Shown here: one piece after another, positions 25,497-34,338 of the stretch | Numbering within the stretch: the stretch's first letter is position 1 | Layout: each line of letters begins with the position of its first letter | Assembly (NCBI RefSeq): GCF_001902145.1 | Contig: NZ_MRST01000025.1 | Span: forward strand, 434,001-498,000 | Direction of reading: 5' to 3' | DNA: 64,000 nucleotides | Source: Pseudomonas fluorescens | Lineage (GTDB): Bacteria > Pseudomonadota > Gammaproteobacteria > Pseudomonadales > Pseudomonadaceae | Made by a program: the position numbers and the translations under genes | The notes under the pieces: generated by a model | Seen by the model: only the letters and a program-made list of their open reading frames with translations | The model's database searches: none | Told to the model about the DNA's origin: nothing

Positions 25497-26636
25497 ATGA
25501 TCTGCATTGTTCGACGTTGCCACCTTCTAGCGGCGCTGCTGTTCACCGGGTTGCTGGGGGTAAGCCTGCCAACCATGGCGGCGCTGACCACCGTCACCGA
25601 TCTGCTCGGACGCCAGGTCAAGGTCACGCTGCCGGTGCAGCGGGTGATTCTTGGCGAGGGCCGCCAGCTGTACCTGGTGGCTGCGCTGGACACGCACAAC
25701 CCGATTGAACGGATCGTTGGCTGGCGCAAGGACCTGATCCAGTCCGACCCGGACACCTATAACGCTTACCTGCGCAAGTTTCCCGCCATCGCCAAGATCC
25801 CCACCTTCGGCGGCTTTGAAGACGGAACCTTCGATATCGAGCAGGCCATCTCGCAACGCCCCGACGTGATCATCCTCAATATCGAGGCGCAACATGCCAC
25901 CGAAGACGCGCGCTATATCGAGAAGCTCGATGCCTTGGGCATCCCGGTGGTGTACGTGGACTTTCGCAACCAGCCGATGACCAACACCGAGCCGACCATG
26001 CGCCTGTTCGGCCAGTTGTTCGGCAAAGAGCAGCGGGCCGAGGAGTTTATTGCGTTTCGCAACCAGCAGATCCGCCGCGTGACCGACGTGATTGCGGCGC
26101 AGCAACCGGCGCGCCCGTCAGTGTTTATCGAGCGTATCGGTGGCTACACCGATGACTGCTGCCTGAGTTTCGGCAATGAAAACTTCGGCTTGTTCGTGCA
26201 GATGGCCGGCGGCGACAACATCGCCAAAGACATTATTCCCACCACCTTTGGCCAGTTGAACCCCGAACAGGTGATCGTGGCCAACCCTGACCAGGTCGTT
26301 GTCACCAGCGCCAATTGGGAGGCGTTTGCCCCTGGCGGGCATTGGGTCGGCGTGGGGCCGGGTGCCGACATGGCCCAAGCCCGAGCCAAGCTCGCGTGGT
26401 ACACCCGGCGCCCCGCCTATGCCGGCATCAAGGCCCAGGGCCCGCAAGCCTTCCACGCCATTTGGCATCAGTTCTACAACAGCCCGTATCAGTTTGTGGC
26501 GATCCAGCAACTGGCCAAATGGTTTCATCCTGACCTGTTCGCCGACCTGGACCCGGACGCTGCGTTTCGAGAACTGCACGAACGCTTCCTGCCCGTGCCT
26601 TATGAACCGGGTTACTTCGTGAGCCTCAAGCCATGA
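25497..26636 (+). CDS. Iron-siderophore ABC transporter, binding protein
   Basis: Periplasmic binding protein of the FepB/FecB class, 379 residues, with a signal peptide ending near LPTMAALT. DLLGRQVKVTLPVQRVILGE opens the mature part, as in this family. A Cys pair (TDDCCLSFGNENFG, about 218-231) and PDQVVVTSANW are further features. It is longer than a typical FepB by about 60 residues at the C terminus. It follows the receptor by 20 bp, and its stop overlaps the permease start (ATGA). Together the genes move ferri-siderophore from the outer membrane to the cytoplasm. Confidence 0.9.
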   Translation: MICIVRRCHLLAALLFTGLLGVSLPTMAALTTVTDLLGRQVKVTLPVQRVILGEGRQLYLVAALDTHNPIERIVGWRKDLIQSDPDTYNAYLRKFPAIAKIPTFGGFEDGTFDIEQAISQRPDVIILNIEAQHATEDARYIEKLDALGIPVVYVDFRNQPMTNTEPTMRLFGQLFGKEQRAEEFIAFRNQQIRRVTDVIAAQQPARPSVFIERIGGYTDDCCLSFGNENFGLFVQMAGGDNIAKDIIPTTFGQLNPEQVIVANPDQVVVTSANWEAFAPGGHWVGVGPGADMAQARAKLAWYTRRPAYAGIKAQGPQAFHAIWHQFYNSPYQFVAIQQLAKWFHPDLFADLDPDAAFRELHERFLPVPYEPGYFVSLKP

Positions 26637-27667
26637 GCGCCCCGACCTACCGCAGCCTGGTAGTGCGCAAACGCCTGATCCTCGTGGCCCTGGCGCTGCT
26701 GTTGCTGTGCAGTGTGCTGCTCGACCTGGCCCTGGGCCCGGCGCGCTACAGCCTCAGCGAAGTGCTCGGCGCCCTGTTCTCGCCGGACAACGCCGCGCCG
26801 CAGGTGCGTGTGGTGATGTGGGACATCCGCCTGCCCGTCGCACTGATGGCGGTCGCCGTGGGCGCCGCGTTGTCCCTGGCCGGGGCGCAGATGCAGACCA
26901 TCCTCAACAACCCGCTGGCCAGCCCCTTCACCCTGGGCATTTCCGCCGCCGCCAGTTTCGGCGCGGCCATGGGCCTGGCGTTCGGTGTGGCGTTGTTTCC
27001 GCTGGCAGCGCAGTACATGGTGCCGGTCAACGCGTTCATCATGGCGATGCTCTCGGCACTGCTGATCCACTTCTTGAGCCTGCGTCGCGGGGTGACGGCC
27101 GAAACCATCGTGCTGCTGGGCATTGCCCTGGTCTTTACCTTCAACGCGCTGCTGGCCCTGGTGCAGTTTTTCGCCACCGAGCAAGCTGTGGCGGCCGTGG
27201 TGTTCTGGACCATGGGCAGCCTGACCAAAGCCACCTGGCCCAAGCTTGGGGTGATCTGCCTGATCATCCTGGTTACCCTGCCGATTTTCGCCAAACGCGC
27301 CTGGGCCCTGACCGCGCTGCGCCTGGGTGACGACAAGGCCGCCAGCTTCGGTATCAACGTGCGCAGCCTGCGCTTTCAAACGCTGGTCATGGTCAGCCTG
27401 CTCGCCTCATTCCCGGTCGCTTTTGTCGGCACCATCGGCTTTATCGGCCTGGTGGGCCCGCACATCGCGCGCATGTTGATTGGTGAGGACCAGCGTTTCT
27501 TCCTGCCCGCCTCGCTGCTCACCGGTGCATTGATTCTGTCGGCCAGTTCGGTGGTCAGCAAAACCCTGATTCCGGGGGCCATTTTTCCGATAGGCGTGGT
27601 CACATCACTGATCGGCGTGCCGTTTTTTATATCCCTGATCCTGGGCGGGAAGAAAAACTCATGGTAA
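26633..27667 (+). CDS. Iron-siderophore ABC transporter, FecCD-type permease
   Basis: Inner-membrane permease of the BtuC/FecCD family, 344 residues with about nine to ten spans. Typical segments are WDIRLPVALMAVAVGAALSL (about 61-80), GAQMQTILNNPLASPFTLGI (83-102) and the cytoplasmic coupling region GFIGLVGPHIARMLIGEDQR (about 266-285). Only one permease gene is present, so a homodimer is expected. It overlaps both neighbours (4 nt and 7 nt). Confidence 0.95.
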   Translation: MSAPTYRSLVVRKRLILVALALLLLCSVLLDLALGPARYSLSEVLGALFSPDNAAPQVRVVMWDIRLPVALMAVAVGAALSLAGAQMQTILNNPLASPFTLGISAAASFGAAMGLAFGVALFPLAAQYMVPVNAFIMAMLSALLIHFLSLRRGVTAETIVLLGIALVFTFNALLALVQFFATEQAVAAVVFWTMGSLTKATWPKLGVICLIILVTLPIFAKRAWALTALRLGDDKAASFGINVRSLRFQTLVMVSLLASFPVAFVGTIGFIGLVGPHIARMLIGEDQRFFLPASLLTGALILSASSVVSKTLIPGAIFPIGVVTSLIGVPFFISLILGGKKNSW

Positions 27668-28416
27668 GTCTCCAGTTGAAAGACCTCGGCGCCTGCTACG
27701 GCCAGCGCACCATCATCCGCGGCGTGAGCACCGCAGCCTTTGTCGGCGGCCAGGTGGTGGCGGTGGTCGGGCCCAACGCTGCCGGCAAATCCACCTTGTT
27801 CAAGCGCATGGCCGGGCTGCTCGACGGGCCGGGCGAGGTGCTGCTGCAGGGTTCGCAAAAAGGAGCGCAAGCCATCAGCTACATGCCCCAAGGGCTGAAC
27901 GCCAGCGCCCGGTTGACGGTGTACGAATCGGTGCTGCTGGCGCGTAAACAACTGACGCCGGGGTGGGTGGTGCAAGACGATGAGCTGACGCTGGTCGACG
28001 AAATGCTCAGCGCCCTGGGCATCACCGGCCTGGCCTTTCGCAACCTGGGTGAACTCAGCGGCGGGCAGCAACAACTGGTGTCCATCGCCCAGACGCTGGT
28101 GCGCGAACCCGATGTGCTGCTGATGGACGAACCCACCAGCGCGCTCGATATGCATCGCCAGGTACAGGTACTGGATTTCATGCGCGCCCTGGCGCGCAAG
28201 CGCGAGGTGATTGTGTTTATCGCACTGCATGACCTTAACCAGGCGCTACGCTTTGCCGACCAGACACTGGTCATCGCCGACGGCACGGCCCAGGGCAGCG
28301 GGCCGAGCCATGCGGTGATCAACGAAGCGATGCTGCGCGAGGTTTACCAGGTACAGGCACGCATTGAATACTGCAGCCGTGGGCAGCCGTATATTCTGGT
28401 TGATGGGGTTGTGTGA
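27661..28416 (+). CDS. Iron-siderophore ABC transporter, ATPase
   Basis: Cytoplasmic ATPase, 251 residues. Walker A is GPNAAGKST (Ala replaces the usual Gly at the fourth position), Q-loop YMPQG, signature LSGGQQQLVSIAQ, Walker B VLLMDEPTSALD and switch His in FIALHDLNQA. It is the last gene of the plus-strand iron unit and overlaps the permease by 7 nt. Confidence 0.95.
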   Translation: MVSLQLKDLGACYGQRTIIRGVSTAAFVGGQVVAVVGPNAAGKSTLFKRMAGLLDGPGEVLLQGSQKGAQAISYMPQGLNASARLTVYESVLLARKQLTPGWVVQDDELTLVDEMLSALGITGLAFRNLGELSGGQQQLVSIAQTLVREPDVLLMDEPTSALDMHRQVQVLDFMRALARKREVIVFIALHDLNQALRFADQTLVIADGTAQGSGPSHAVINEAMLREVYQVQARIEYCSRGQPYILVDGVV

Positions 28417-28735
28417 ATAGACCATGCGAAAGCATGGGTATCCACGATGCGAAGCGAGCCGCTCTTGATCTTGCTCTGCTTTTGATCTGCTTTTGCTCTT
28501 AGGCGCCCCGTTAAACCACGCTGGCCGAACGCAGGCTTGAATTCGTGGGTAACCCGGCAGGACGCCGGGTTAGCCGCCCCGCGCCATGGATGGCGCGTGG
28601 CGGCGGCCCATGGATTCAAGCCTGCGTTCGGGCACACCGAGCCTAGGCGAGGTGCCGAGTGGTGGGGCAAGAGCGTTTTGCTTACTTTTGCGCTTTTCAA
28701 AAGTGAGCCGCTGTAAAAGCGGAACCCTAGGTGGC
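28417..28735. repeat. Structured intergenic repeat with nested inverted repeats
   Basis: No gene is supported here. The stretch is rich in nested stems: CCATGC-GAAA-GCATGG (28422-28437); an outer 18-bp perfect pair at 28525-28542 and 28614-28631 (CCGAACGCAGGCTTGAAT and its complement); inside it TAACCCGGC-AGGAC-GCCGGGTTA (28550-28572) and GCGCCAT/ATGGCGC (28581-28596); then CCGCT/AGCGG near 28711. I have the impression that this sequence recurs between genes in many fluorescent pseudomonads, but only one copy is in the window. Confidence 0.6.
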
Positions 28736-28792
28736 CGTTACCGCAGGAATGGATATGTACGCGGTCAGATCCAACATCCCGGCCGGCTGTCA

Positions 28793-28905
28793 GGCCGCCT
28801 TCGCGAGCAAGCCCGCTCCCACAGTTGGATCGCGGTGCCTCAGGTAGTTAGGTGTCGGTTGGCAGGCCGCCATCGCAGGCAAGCCAGCTCCCACAGGGAT
28901 CGCGG
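28793..28905. repeat. Degenerate REP sequences of a second type
   Basis: Two REP-like arms in the same orientation, CGCGAGCAAGCCCGCTCCCA (from about 28802) and CGCAGGCAAGCCAGCTCCCA (from about 28876), each followed by a GATCGCGGT phrase. They resemble the right arm of the repeat at 33244. They lie within the 756-bp gap before the molybdenum hydroxylase genes. The remaining part of that gap (28906-29172) should hold the operon promoter, but I cannot point to it. Confidence 0.7.
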
Positions 28906-29172
28906 TACATCAGCCAAAATCGCGCATCGCGCCACTGTTTCTATAGCTCAATCCTCGCGAATACTTGCCTGATCCTCCGACTTATTGCCTACCGGCATAG
29001 ATACCCCTTGCGCCGTGGTCTAGAGTCCAACAATGCGCGCGCGGCCAAGATGAAATACCGTCTCAACCCCGCCGCCACATCCCGTCGCCCACGAGCGACA
29101 CCAGGGCATGCCACCGCGCACGTCCCTGATAAGAAAAAGCACCACCAACCGATGATCAGCAGGTGAGCCCGC

Positions 29173-29631
29173 ATGGAATTACGTATCAACCAAAAGGCCT
29201 ATCAGGTCGATGCCGACGCCGACACCCCGTTGTTGTGGGTGATCCGCGATAACCTGGGCATGACCGGCACCAAATACGGCTGCGGCCTGGCCCAGTGCGG
29301 CGCCTGTTCGGTGCTGGTGGACGGTAACGTGGTGCGCGCCTGCGTGACGCCCGTGGCCGGGGTGGTCGGTCGCGAGATCACCACCATCGAGGCCGTCGAG
29401 GCCGATGACGTGGGCAAGCGGGTCGTTGAAGCCTGGGTCAAACATCAAGTGGCGCAATGCGGTTACTGCCAGTCCGGTCAGGTGGTGGCGGCCACCGCGC
29501 TGCTCAAGCACACCCCCGCGCCGACCAAGGCGCAGATCGACGCGGCGATGGTCAACCTGTGCCGCTGCGGCACTTACAACGCCATCTATGCCGCCATGGA
29601 TGACTTGGCCGCCGGGAAGGAGACCGCCTGA
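29173..29631 (+). CDS. 2Fe-2S subunit of a molybdenum hydroxylase
   Basis: Small electron-transfer subunit of the xanthine oxidase family (IorA/AldF type), 152 residues. The plant-type 2Fe-2S site is CGLAQCGACSVLVDG with a fourth Cys in VRACVTP (N-terminal domain). The second cluster sits in the helical C-terminal domain (CGYCQSGQ and CRCGTY). It should pass electrons from the Mo subunit to the cytochrome encoded two genes downstream. Its TGA overlaps the ATG of the next gene. Confidence 0.94.
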   Translation: MELRINQKAYQVDADADTPLLWVIRDNLGMTGTKYGCGLAQCGACSVLVDGNVVRACVTPVAGVVGREITTIEAVEADDVGKRVVEAWVKHQVAQCGYCQSGQVVAATALLKHTPAPTKAQIDAAMVNLCRCGTYNAIYAAMDDLAAGKETA

Positions 29632-31868
29632 TGAACACTAACGAGATCATTCCCGGCGTCACCCTGGGCGAACCGATCAACCTGTCCCGTCGCCGCTTCC
29701 TGGCCAGCACCGCCGTGGGCGCGCTGGTGATCGGTTTCGGCTTGCCGCTGGGCACCTCCCGCGTGCAAGCCGCGACCGCTGCCGCTGCTGAACGCGGCAC
29801 TCAGGTGCCCGCCTTCCTGGAGATTCGCCCCGACGGTAGCGTGCGCTTGCTCAGCCCGTTCATGGAAGGCGGCCAAGGCACCCACACCGCCATGGCGCAG
29901 ATCGTCGGTGAAGAGTTGGATGCCGACCCGGCCACGTTCATCGTCGAAGCGGCCCCGCCTGGGGAAGCTTACGTGGTGATGGAAAATGGCATGCGCATCA
30001 CCGGCGGCAGCATGTCGGTGCGCATGAGCTACCCCACCATGCGCCGCCTCGGCGCCCTCGCCCGCGCGATGCTGATGCAAGCTGCCGCCGAGCAGCTGGG
30101 TGTGCCGGTGGCCCAACTGACCACCCAGCCCGGTCGCGTGGTGCACGCCGCGTCCGGTCGCTCCCTGGGCTACGGCGAACTGGCGGGACGCGCCCTGGAT
30201 ATGCCGGTGCCCGACTCGGCCAGCATTACCCTGCGCGACCCGAGCCAGTTCCGCTGGATCGGCAAGCCGGTCAAGCGCCTGGATGCCTATGACAAATCCA
30301 CCGGCAAGGCGCAGTACACCATCGACCTGAAAATCGACGGCATGCTCCACGCGGCCGTCCAGCATGCGCCGCGCCTGGGCATGACCGTGGGCAGCCTGCG
30401 CAACCAGGCTCAGGTGCAAGCCATGAAAGGCGTGCATTCGGTTCACACCCTGCCCGGCGCCGTAGCTGTGGTAGCTGAACGTTGGTGGCATGCCAAGCGG
30501 GCCGTCGAAGCCATCCAGGTGGAATGGCTTGAAGCTGCCGCCGACTCCACCGTGCGGGCGATGCCAGCGGATTTTTCCAGCGACAAGTACCGCGACTTCC
30601 TCGCCGCCCAGCAGGGCCCGGCCCGCGATGACGAAAACGAAGGCGATGTGGCCGGCGCACTGGCCAGCGCCAAGACCCGTGTCGACGCCACCTACCACAA
30701 CCAGTACCTCAACCATGCCCAGCTGGAACCGCCTTCAGCCCTGGCACGCTTTAACCCCGACGGTACGCTGGAGGTGTGGCTGCCCAACCAGGCGCCGGAT
30801 ATGTTTCGCGCCGACATCGCCAAGCGCACCGGTCTGAGCATTGAGCAAATCACCCTGCACTCACCGCTGCTGGGCGGCTTTTTTGGCCGGCACTTCCTGT
30901 ATGACTCCGCCAACCCTTACCCGCAAGCCATTGCGCTGGCCAAGGCGGTCGGCCGCCCGATCAAGCTGATCTGGAGCCGTGAAGAAGAGTTCGTGCGCGA
31001 TGTATTGCGCCCCGTCGCTGTGGTCAAGTTCCGCGCCGCGCTGGATGACAAAGGCCTGCCCGTGGCCATCGAAGCCGTGAGCGCCACCGAAGGACCCACC
31101 GAAGCCATCGCCGGCAAACAGGGCGATGCCATCGACCCTACCGCCCTGGAAGGCTTGTCGGGCAAGAGCTACGCGATCCCGAACAAACGCATCGCACAGA
31201 TTTACGTCAAGGGCCCGGCCATGCTCGGTTACTGGCGTTCGGTGGGCAATTCGCTCAATGACTTCTTCTACGAGGCGTTCCTGGACGAGTTGGCCGACAA
31301 AGGCGGCCATGACCCCTATGAACTGCGCCTGCACCTGCTGCGCGACAACCCGCGCCTGACCACGCTGTTGCAAGCGGCCGGCGAGCTGTCCGGCGGTTGG
31401 AAGCGTGGGCCCTACACCGCCGAAGACGGCACCCGCCGTGCACGCGGCGTAGCCATGGCCTCGCCGTTTGGCTCCCATGCGGCGGTGGTGGCTGAAGTGT
31501 CGATCGAGAACGGCCAGGTCAAGGTTCATCACATCTGGGAAGCGATTGACCCAGGCAGCGTCGTCAACCCGGCGATCGTCGAGGCGCAGGTCAACGGTGC
31601 CGTGGCCTTGGGCCTGTCGCAAACCCTGTTGGAGGAAGCGGTGTACGTGGACGGCAAGCCACGGGCGCGCAACTACGATCTCTACCCGGTGCTGCCGCCT
31701 TCGCGCATGGCGCAGGTACACGTGAAGATCGTCGAGAGCGGAGAAAAAATGGGCGGTATCGGCGAACCGCCGTTGCCGGCCGTGGCCCCCGCCGTGGCGA
31801 ATGCCGTGGCGCAATTGACCGGCCAGCGCATCCGCAGTCTGCCTTTGAGCCGCTACACCTTCAGCTAA
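29631..31868 (+). CDS. Molybdopterin-binding hydroxylase subunit (IorB/AldH-like)
   Basis: Catalytic subunit of 745 residues. A twin-arginine signal (SRRRFLASTAVGALVIGFG, about 20-38) indicates folded export to the periplasm. Mo-pterin landmarks are GGQGTHTAMAQIVGEEL (about 80-96), GGSMSVRMSYPTMR, GGFFGRHFLYDSAN (about 416-429) and the catalytic-glutamate segment GGIGEPPLPAVAPAVANAVA near the C terminus. The family oxidises aldehydes or N-heteroaromatic compounds with water as oxygen donor. With the Fe-S subunit and the following cytochrome this forms a three-part dehydrogenase. The substrate cannot be read from sequence. No maturation gene (XdhC type) is adjacent. Confidence 0.93.
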   Translation: MNTNEIIPGVTLGEPINLSRRRFLASTAVGALVIGFGLPLGTSRVQAATAAAAERGTQVPAFLEIRPDGSVRLLSPFMEGGQGTHTAMAQIVGEELDADPATFIVEAAPPGEAYVVMENGMRITGGSMSVRMSYPTMRRLGALARAMLMQAAAEQLGVPVAQLTTQPGRVVHAASGRSLGYGELAGRALDMPVPDSASITLRDPSQFRWIGKPVKRLDAYDKSTGKAQYTIDLKIDGMLHAAVQHAPRLGMTVGSLRNQAQVQAMKGVHSVHTLPGAVAVVAERWWHAKRAVEAIQVEWLEAAADSTVRAMPADFSSDKYRDFLAAQQGPARDDENEGDVAGALASAKTRVDATYHNQYLNHAQLEPPSALARFNPDGTLEVWLPNQAPDMFRADIAKRTGLSIEQITLHSPLLGGFFGRHFLYDSANPYPQAIALAKAVGRPIKLIWSREEEFVRDVLRPVAVVKFRAALDDKGLPVAIEAVSATEGPTEAIAGKQGDAIDPTALEGLSGKSYAIPNKRIAQIYVKGPAMLGYWRSVGNSLNDFFYEAFLDELADKGGHDPYELRLHLLRDNPRLTTLLQAAGELSGGWKRGPYTAEDGTRRARGVAMASPFGSHAAVVAEVSIENGQVKVHHIWEAIDPGSVVNPAIVEAQVNGAVALGLSQTLLEEAVYVDGKPRARNYDLYPVLPPSRMAQVHVKIVESGEKMGGIGEPPLPAVAPAVANAVAQLTGQRIRSLPLSRYTFS

Positions 31869-31884
31869 CCGACAGGGAATGCCC

Positions 31885-33225
31885 ATGAATAACCGCCGAT
31901 TCGCAAGAACCGCAGGGTGGCTGGTGCTGCCCTGCTTGGTCGCCGCCGGCCTGTTGGCCTGGTATGTCACCCGCGAGCCTGCCTCGCCTTTTGAAGCGCA
32001 ACAGGCCACGAGTTTCGACCCTGCACTGGTCAGTCGCGGCGAATACGTCGCGCGGGTAAGTGACTGTGTGGCCTGCCACAGCCTGGCCGGCAAGCAGCCT
32101 TTCGCCGGTGGCCTGGAAATGGCCACGCCGCTGGGGGCGATCCACGCCACCAACATCACCCCCGACCGCGAGCATGGCATCGGCACCTATAGCCTGGCCG
32201 ACTTCGACCGCGCCGTACGCCACGGCGTAGCGCCGGGTGGGCGACGGCTCTACCCGGCCATGCCCTACCCGTCGTATGTGAAGCTCAGCGACGACGACAT
32301 CCAGGCGCTGTACGCGTTTTTCATGAAAGGCGTGCAACCGGCCAACCAGCCTAATATCCCCAGCGACATTCCCTGGCCGCTCAACCTGCGTTGGCCCATC
32401 GCCCTGTGGAACGGTGTGTTTGCACCCACCGCGACCTATGCCGCCAAGCCCGGCCAGGACGCGCTGTGGAACCGCGGCGCGTATATCGTCCAAGGCCCCG
32501 GCCACTGCGGCAGTTGCCACACGCCACGCGGGCTGGCCTTCAATGAGAAAGCCCTGGACGAATCCGGCGCGCCATTCCTTGCCGGTGCCCTGCTCGACGG
32601 CTGGTACGCGCCCAGCCTGCGCCAGGACCACAACACCGGCCTGGGGCGCTGGAGTGAGGAACAGATCGTGCAGTTCCTCAAGACCGGTCGCAACCAGCAT
32701 GCGGTGGTCTACGGCTCGATGACCGAAGCCTTCAACAACTCCACGCAGTTCATGCAGGACGATGACCTGGCCGCGATCGCTCGCTATCTCAAGTCATTGC
32801 CCGGCGACCCGCAGCGCGACGGCAGCCCCTGGCAATATCAGCCGGTAACGGCGCGCTCGGATGTCCCCGGTGCCCACACGTACGCCACACGCTGCGCCTC
32901 CTGCCATGGCCTCGACGGCAAAGGCCAGCCCGACTGGATGCCGCCCCTGGCCGGCGCCACCTCGGCCCTGGCCAAGGAAAACGCCTCCGCGATCAACATC
33001 ACCCTCAACGGCTCGCAACGAGTGGTTACCGCCGGCCTGCCGGACGCCTACCGCATGCCAGCGTTTCGTGAGCAACTGTCCGACCAGGAAATTGCCGACG
33101 TGCTGAGCTACGTGCGCGGTACCTGGGGCAACCACGGCGACGCAGTCGATGCGAAGGCCGTGGGCAAGTTGCGCGGGCATACTGACCCGGCGAGCAGTAG
33201 CCCGATCATCCTGCATATGCGTTGA
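31885..33225 (+). CDS. Tri-haem cytochrome c subunit
   Basis: Membrane-anchored c-type cytochrome that takes electrons from the hydroxylase to the respiratory chain. The product (446 residues from the ATG at 31885) has an N-terminal hydrophobic anchor (TAGWLVLPCLVAAGLLAWYV) and three haem sites: CVACH, CGSCH and CASCH, each followed by a distal Met in the usual position (for example YPAMPYP and YRMPAF). I prefer this ATG because ACAGGGA lies 7 nt upstream; the ATG two codons earlier is too close to that site. It begins 16 bp after the Mo subunit. Confidence 0.93.
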   Translation: MNNRRFARTAGWLVLPCLVAAGLLAWYVTREPASPFEAQQATSFDPALVSRGEYVARVSDCVACHSLAGKQPFAGGLEMATPLGAIHATNITPDREHGIGTYSLADFDRAVRHGVAPGGRRLYPAMPYPSYVKLSDDDIQALYAFFMKGVQPANQPNIPSDIPWPLNLRWPIALWNGVFAPTATYAAKPGQDALWNRGAYIVQGPGHCGSCHTPRGLAFNEKALDESGAPFLAGALLDGWYAPSLRQDHNTGLGRWSEEQIVQFLKTGRNQHAVVYGSMTEAFNNSTQFMQDDDLAAIARYLKSLPGDPQRDGSPWQYQPVTARSDVPGAHTYATRCASCHGLDGKGQPDWMPPLAGATSALAKENASAINITLNGSQRVVTAGLPDAYRMPAFREQLSDQEIADVLSYVRGTWGNHGDAVDAKAVGKLRGHTDPASSSPIILHMR

Positions 33226-33243
33226 CCGGTCGCCGCGATCCCC

Positions 33244-33330
33244 TGTGGGAGCTGGCTTGCCTGCGATGCAAACACCTCGGTTCCTCAGGTAAACCGAGTG
33301 GATGCATTCGCAGGCAAGCCAGCTCCCACA
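33244..33330. repeat. REP pair of a second sequence type
   Basis: Arms TGTGGGAGCTGGCTTGCCTG and CAGGCAAGCCAGCTCCCACA flank about 45 bp with an inner inverted repeat (CTCGGTT/AACCGAG). It sits 19 bp after the cytochrome gene. Confidence 0.9.
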
Positions 33331-33377
33331 TTCGGGCGATGTGTATCAGTGAGATAAGCGTCGGCTGGATGGACGGC

Positions 33378-33527
33378 TTATTTGTTCTCGTCCGCCTTGC
33401 CTTCCTGCATCTGCACCGACGACTGGGTACCACTGTTGTTGTCTTTAGTGGCGTTGTCGGCGTTGTCAAAACAGCCGTGCAGCAAGAACGCGCTGCACAG
33501 GCCCAGGCACATATAGAGCTTCTTCAT
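33378..33527 (-). CDS. Small lipoprotein
   Basis: A 49-residue product, MKKLYMCLGLCSAFLLHGC followed by FDNADNATKDNN. The charged start, hydrophobic core and lipobox LLHGC (Cys 19) mark a lipoprotein; Asp two residues after the Cys may keep it in the inner membrane by the E. coli rule, which is not strict in Pseudomonas. The mature part is only 31 residues and is polar. AGGTGAA lies about 6 nt before the ATG. Function unknown. It stands alone between the cytochrome operon and the DUF421 gene. Confidence 0.75.
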   Translation of the reverse strand: MKKLYMCLGLCSAFLLHGCFDNADNATKDNNSGTQSSVQMQEGKADENK

Positions 33528-33662
33528 GATGATTCACCTGCTGGCGAGTGGGGGATATCCGCGTGACGAAAGCAACATTCGTCCGCCCATGATCTATCTG
33601 TCTGGTACCGCGGCGCGTGCGTTCAAAAAACCGACCCTTGGCTGACGAATGGAGCCCGCGTT

Positions 33663-34106
33663 TTATTCAAACGGGATGACCGAGATCTTCCCATTGCGCT
33701 CAAGAATCGCAAAGCGGATCTGCTTGATCTCGACAAGCCCGTGGTTGGACCGGGCCGCCTCGAGAATGTCGCCCTCATCCAGGCGCGCATGCTTGAGGCG
33801 TTTATGCAGCACCTGGCCTTGCTCGACCAGCACCGTTGGCCCGCCATCGAGCACGCGTGCGAACCAGGCTGAACGCTGCTTGACCAGCGAGAAGCCAATG
33901 TCGATGGCAATCAGGGTGGCGATGACCAGCACGGCATTGGTCATCGAGAAATCTTCGCCCAGCAACGCCTGTTGGGTGGCTTCGCCGATGACCATCAACA
34001 GCACCAGGTCGAAGGTGGTGAGTTCGGCCAGCGTGCGCCTGCCGGCAACCTTGAACAGCACCAGCAGCACCAGGTAGATCGCCACAGCCCGCAGCACAGA
34101 GTCCAT
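33663..34106 (-). CDS. DUF421 (YetF/YcaP-like) membrane protein
   Basis: Inner-membrane protein of 147 residues with two or three N-terminal hydrophobic segments (SVLRAVAIYLVLLVLFKVAG and AVLVIATLIAIDIGFSL) and a C-terminal soluble DUF421 domain (about 85-147). Family signatures are GRRTLAELTTFDLVLLMVIG and LVEQGQVLHKRLKHARLDEG. The molecular role of the family is unknown. GAGGGG precedes the ATG. It is shorter than YetF, close to single-domain bacterial homologues. Confidence 0.88.
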   Translation of the reverse strand: MDSVLRAVAIYLVLLVLFKVAGRRTLAELTTFDLVLLMVIGEATQQALLGEDFSMTNAVLVIATLIAIDIGFSLVKQRSAWFARVLDGGPTVLVEQGQVLHKRLKHARLDEGDILEAARSNHGLVEIKQIRFAILERNGKISVIPFE

Positions 34107-34305
34107 GGTTGCCCCTCGGAATATTGAATGGGAAACACCGATTGATACGGATTAGGTGACCACCGCGCCGCTCAGGTTCATTCTTTCGACACTTCCCAGT
34201 CACCATCTAAAAAGATGATGGTTCCAGCGCAACTGAATCGTTGAAATGATCGAAATTTCGACAGCAAACCAATGGAGACCGGGGCGCTTGAAGCGGGTCA
34301 CACCT

Positions 34306-34312
34306 CTATACC
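34306..34312 (+). promoter_or_regulatory. Possible stationary-phase (sigma-S) -10 element
   Basis: CTATACC, one base from the RpoS-type -10 CTATACT, lies 26 bp before the ATG of the small gene at 34339. No -35 hexamer is evident, which is common for RpoS promoters. Confidence 0.35.
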
Positions 34313-34338
34313 GATCACGCTGAAGAAGGAACCCTGTC

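Noticed and set aside
28586..28972. 128-codon frame across the structured repeat before the hydroxylase operon
   Set aside because: It runs through the nested inverted repeats and a REP arm, has no ribosome binding site, and its product resembles no family.
29050..29166. 38-codon frame (MKYRLNPAATSRRPRATPGH) just before the 2Fe-2S subunit gene
   Set aside because: No ribosome binding site and low-complexity basic composition; more likely leader sequence.
34200..34225. Short inverted repeat CATC-TAAAAA-GATG as a terminator
   Set aside because: Four-base stem without a T-run in either direction; too weak to call.
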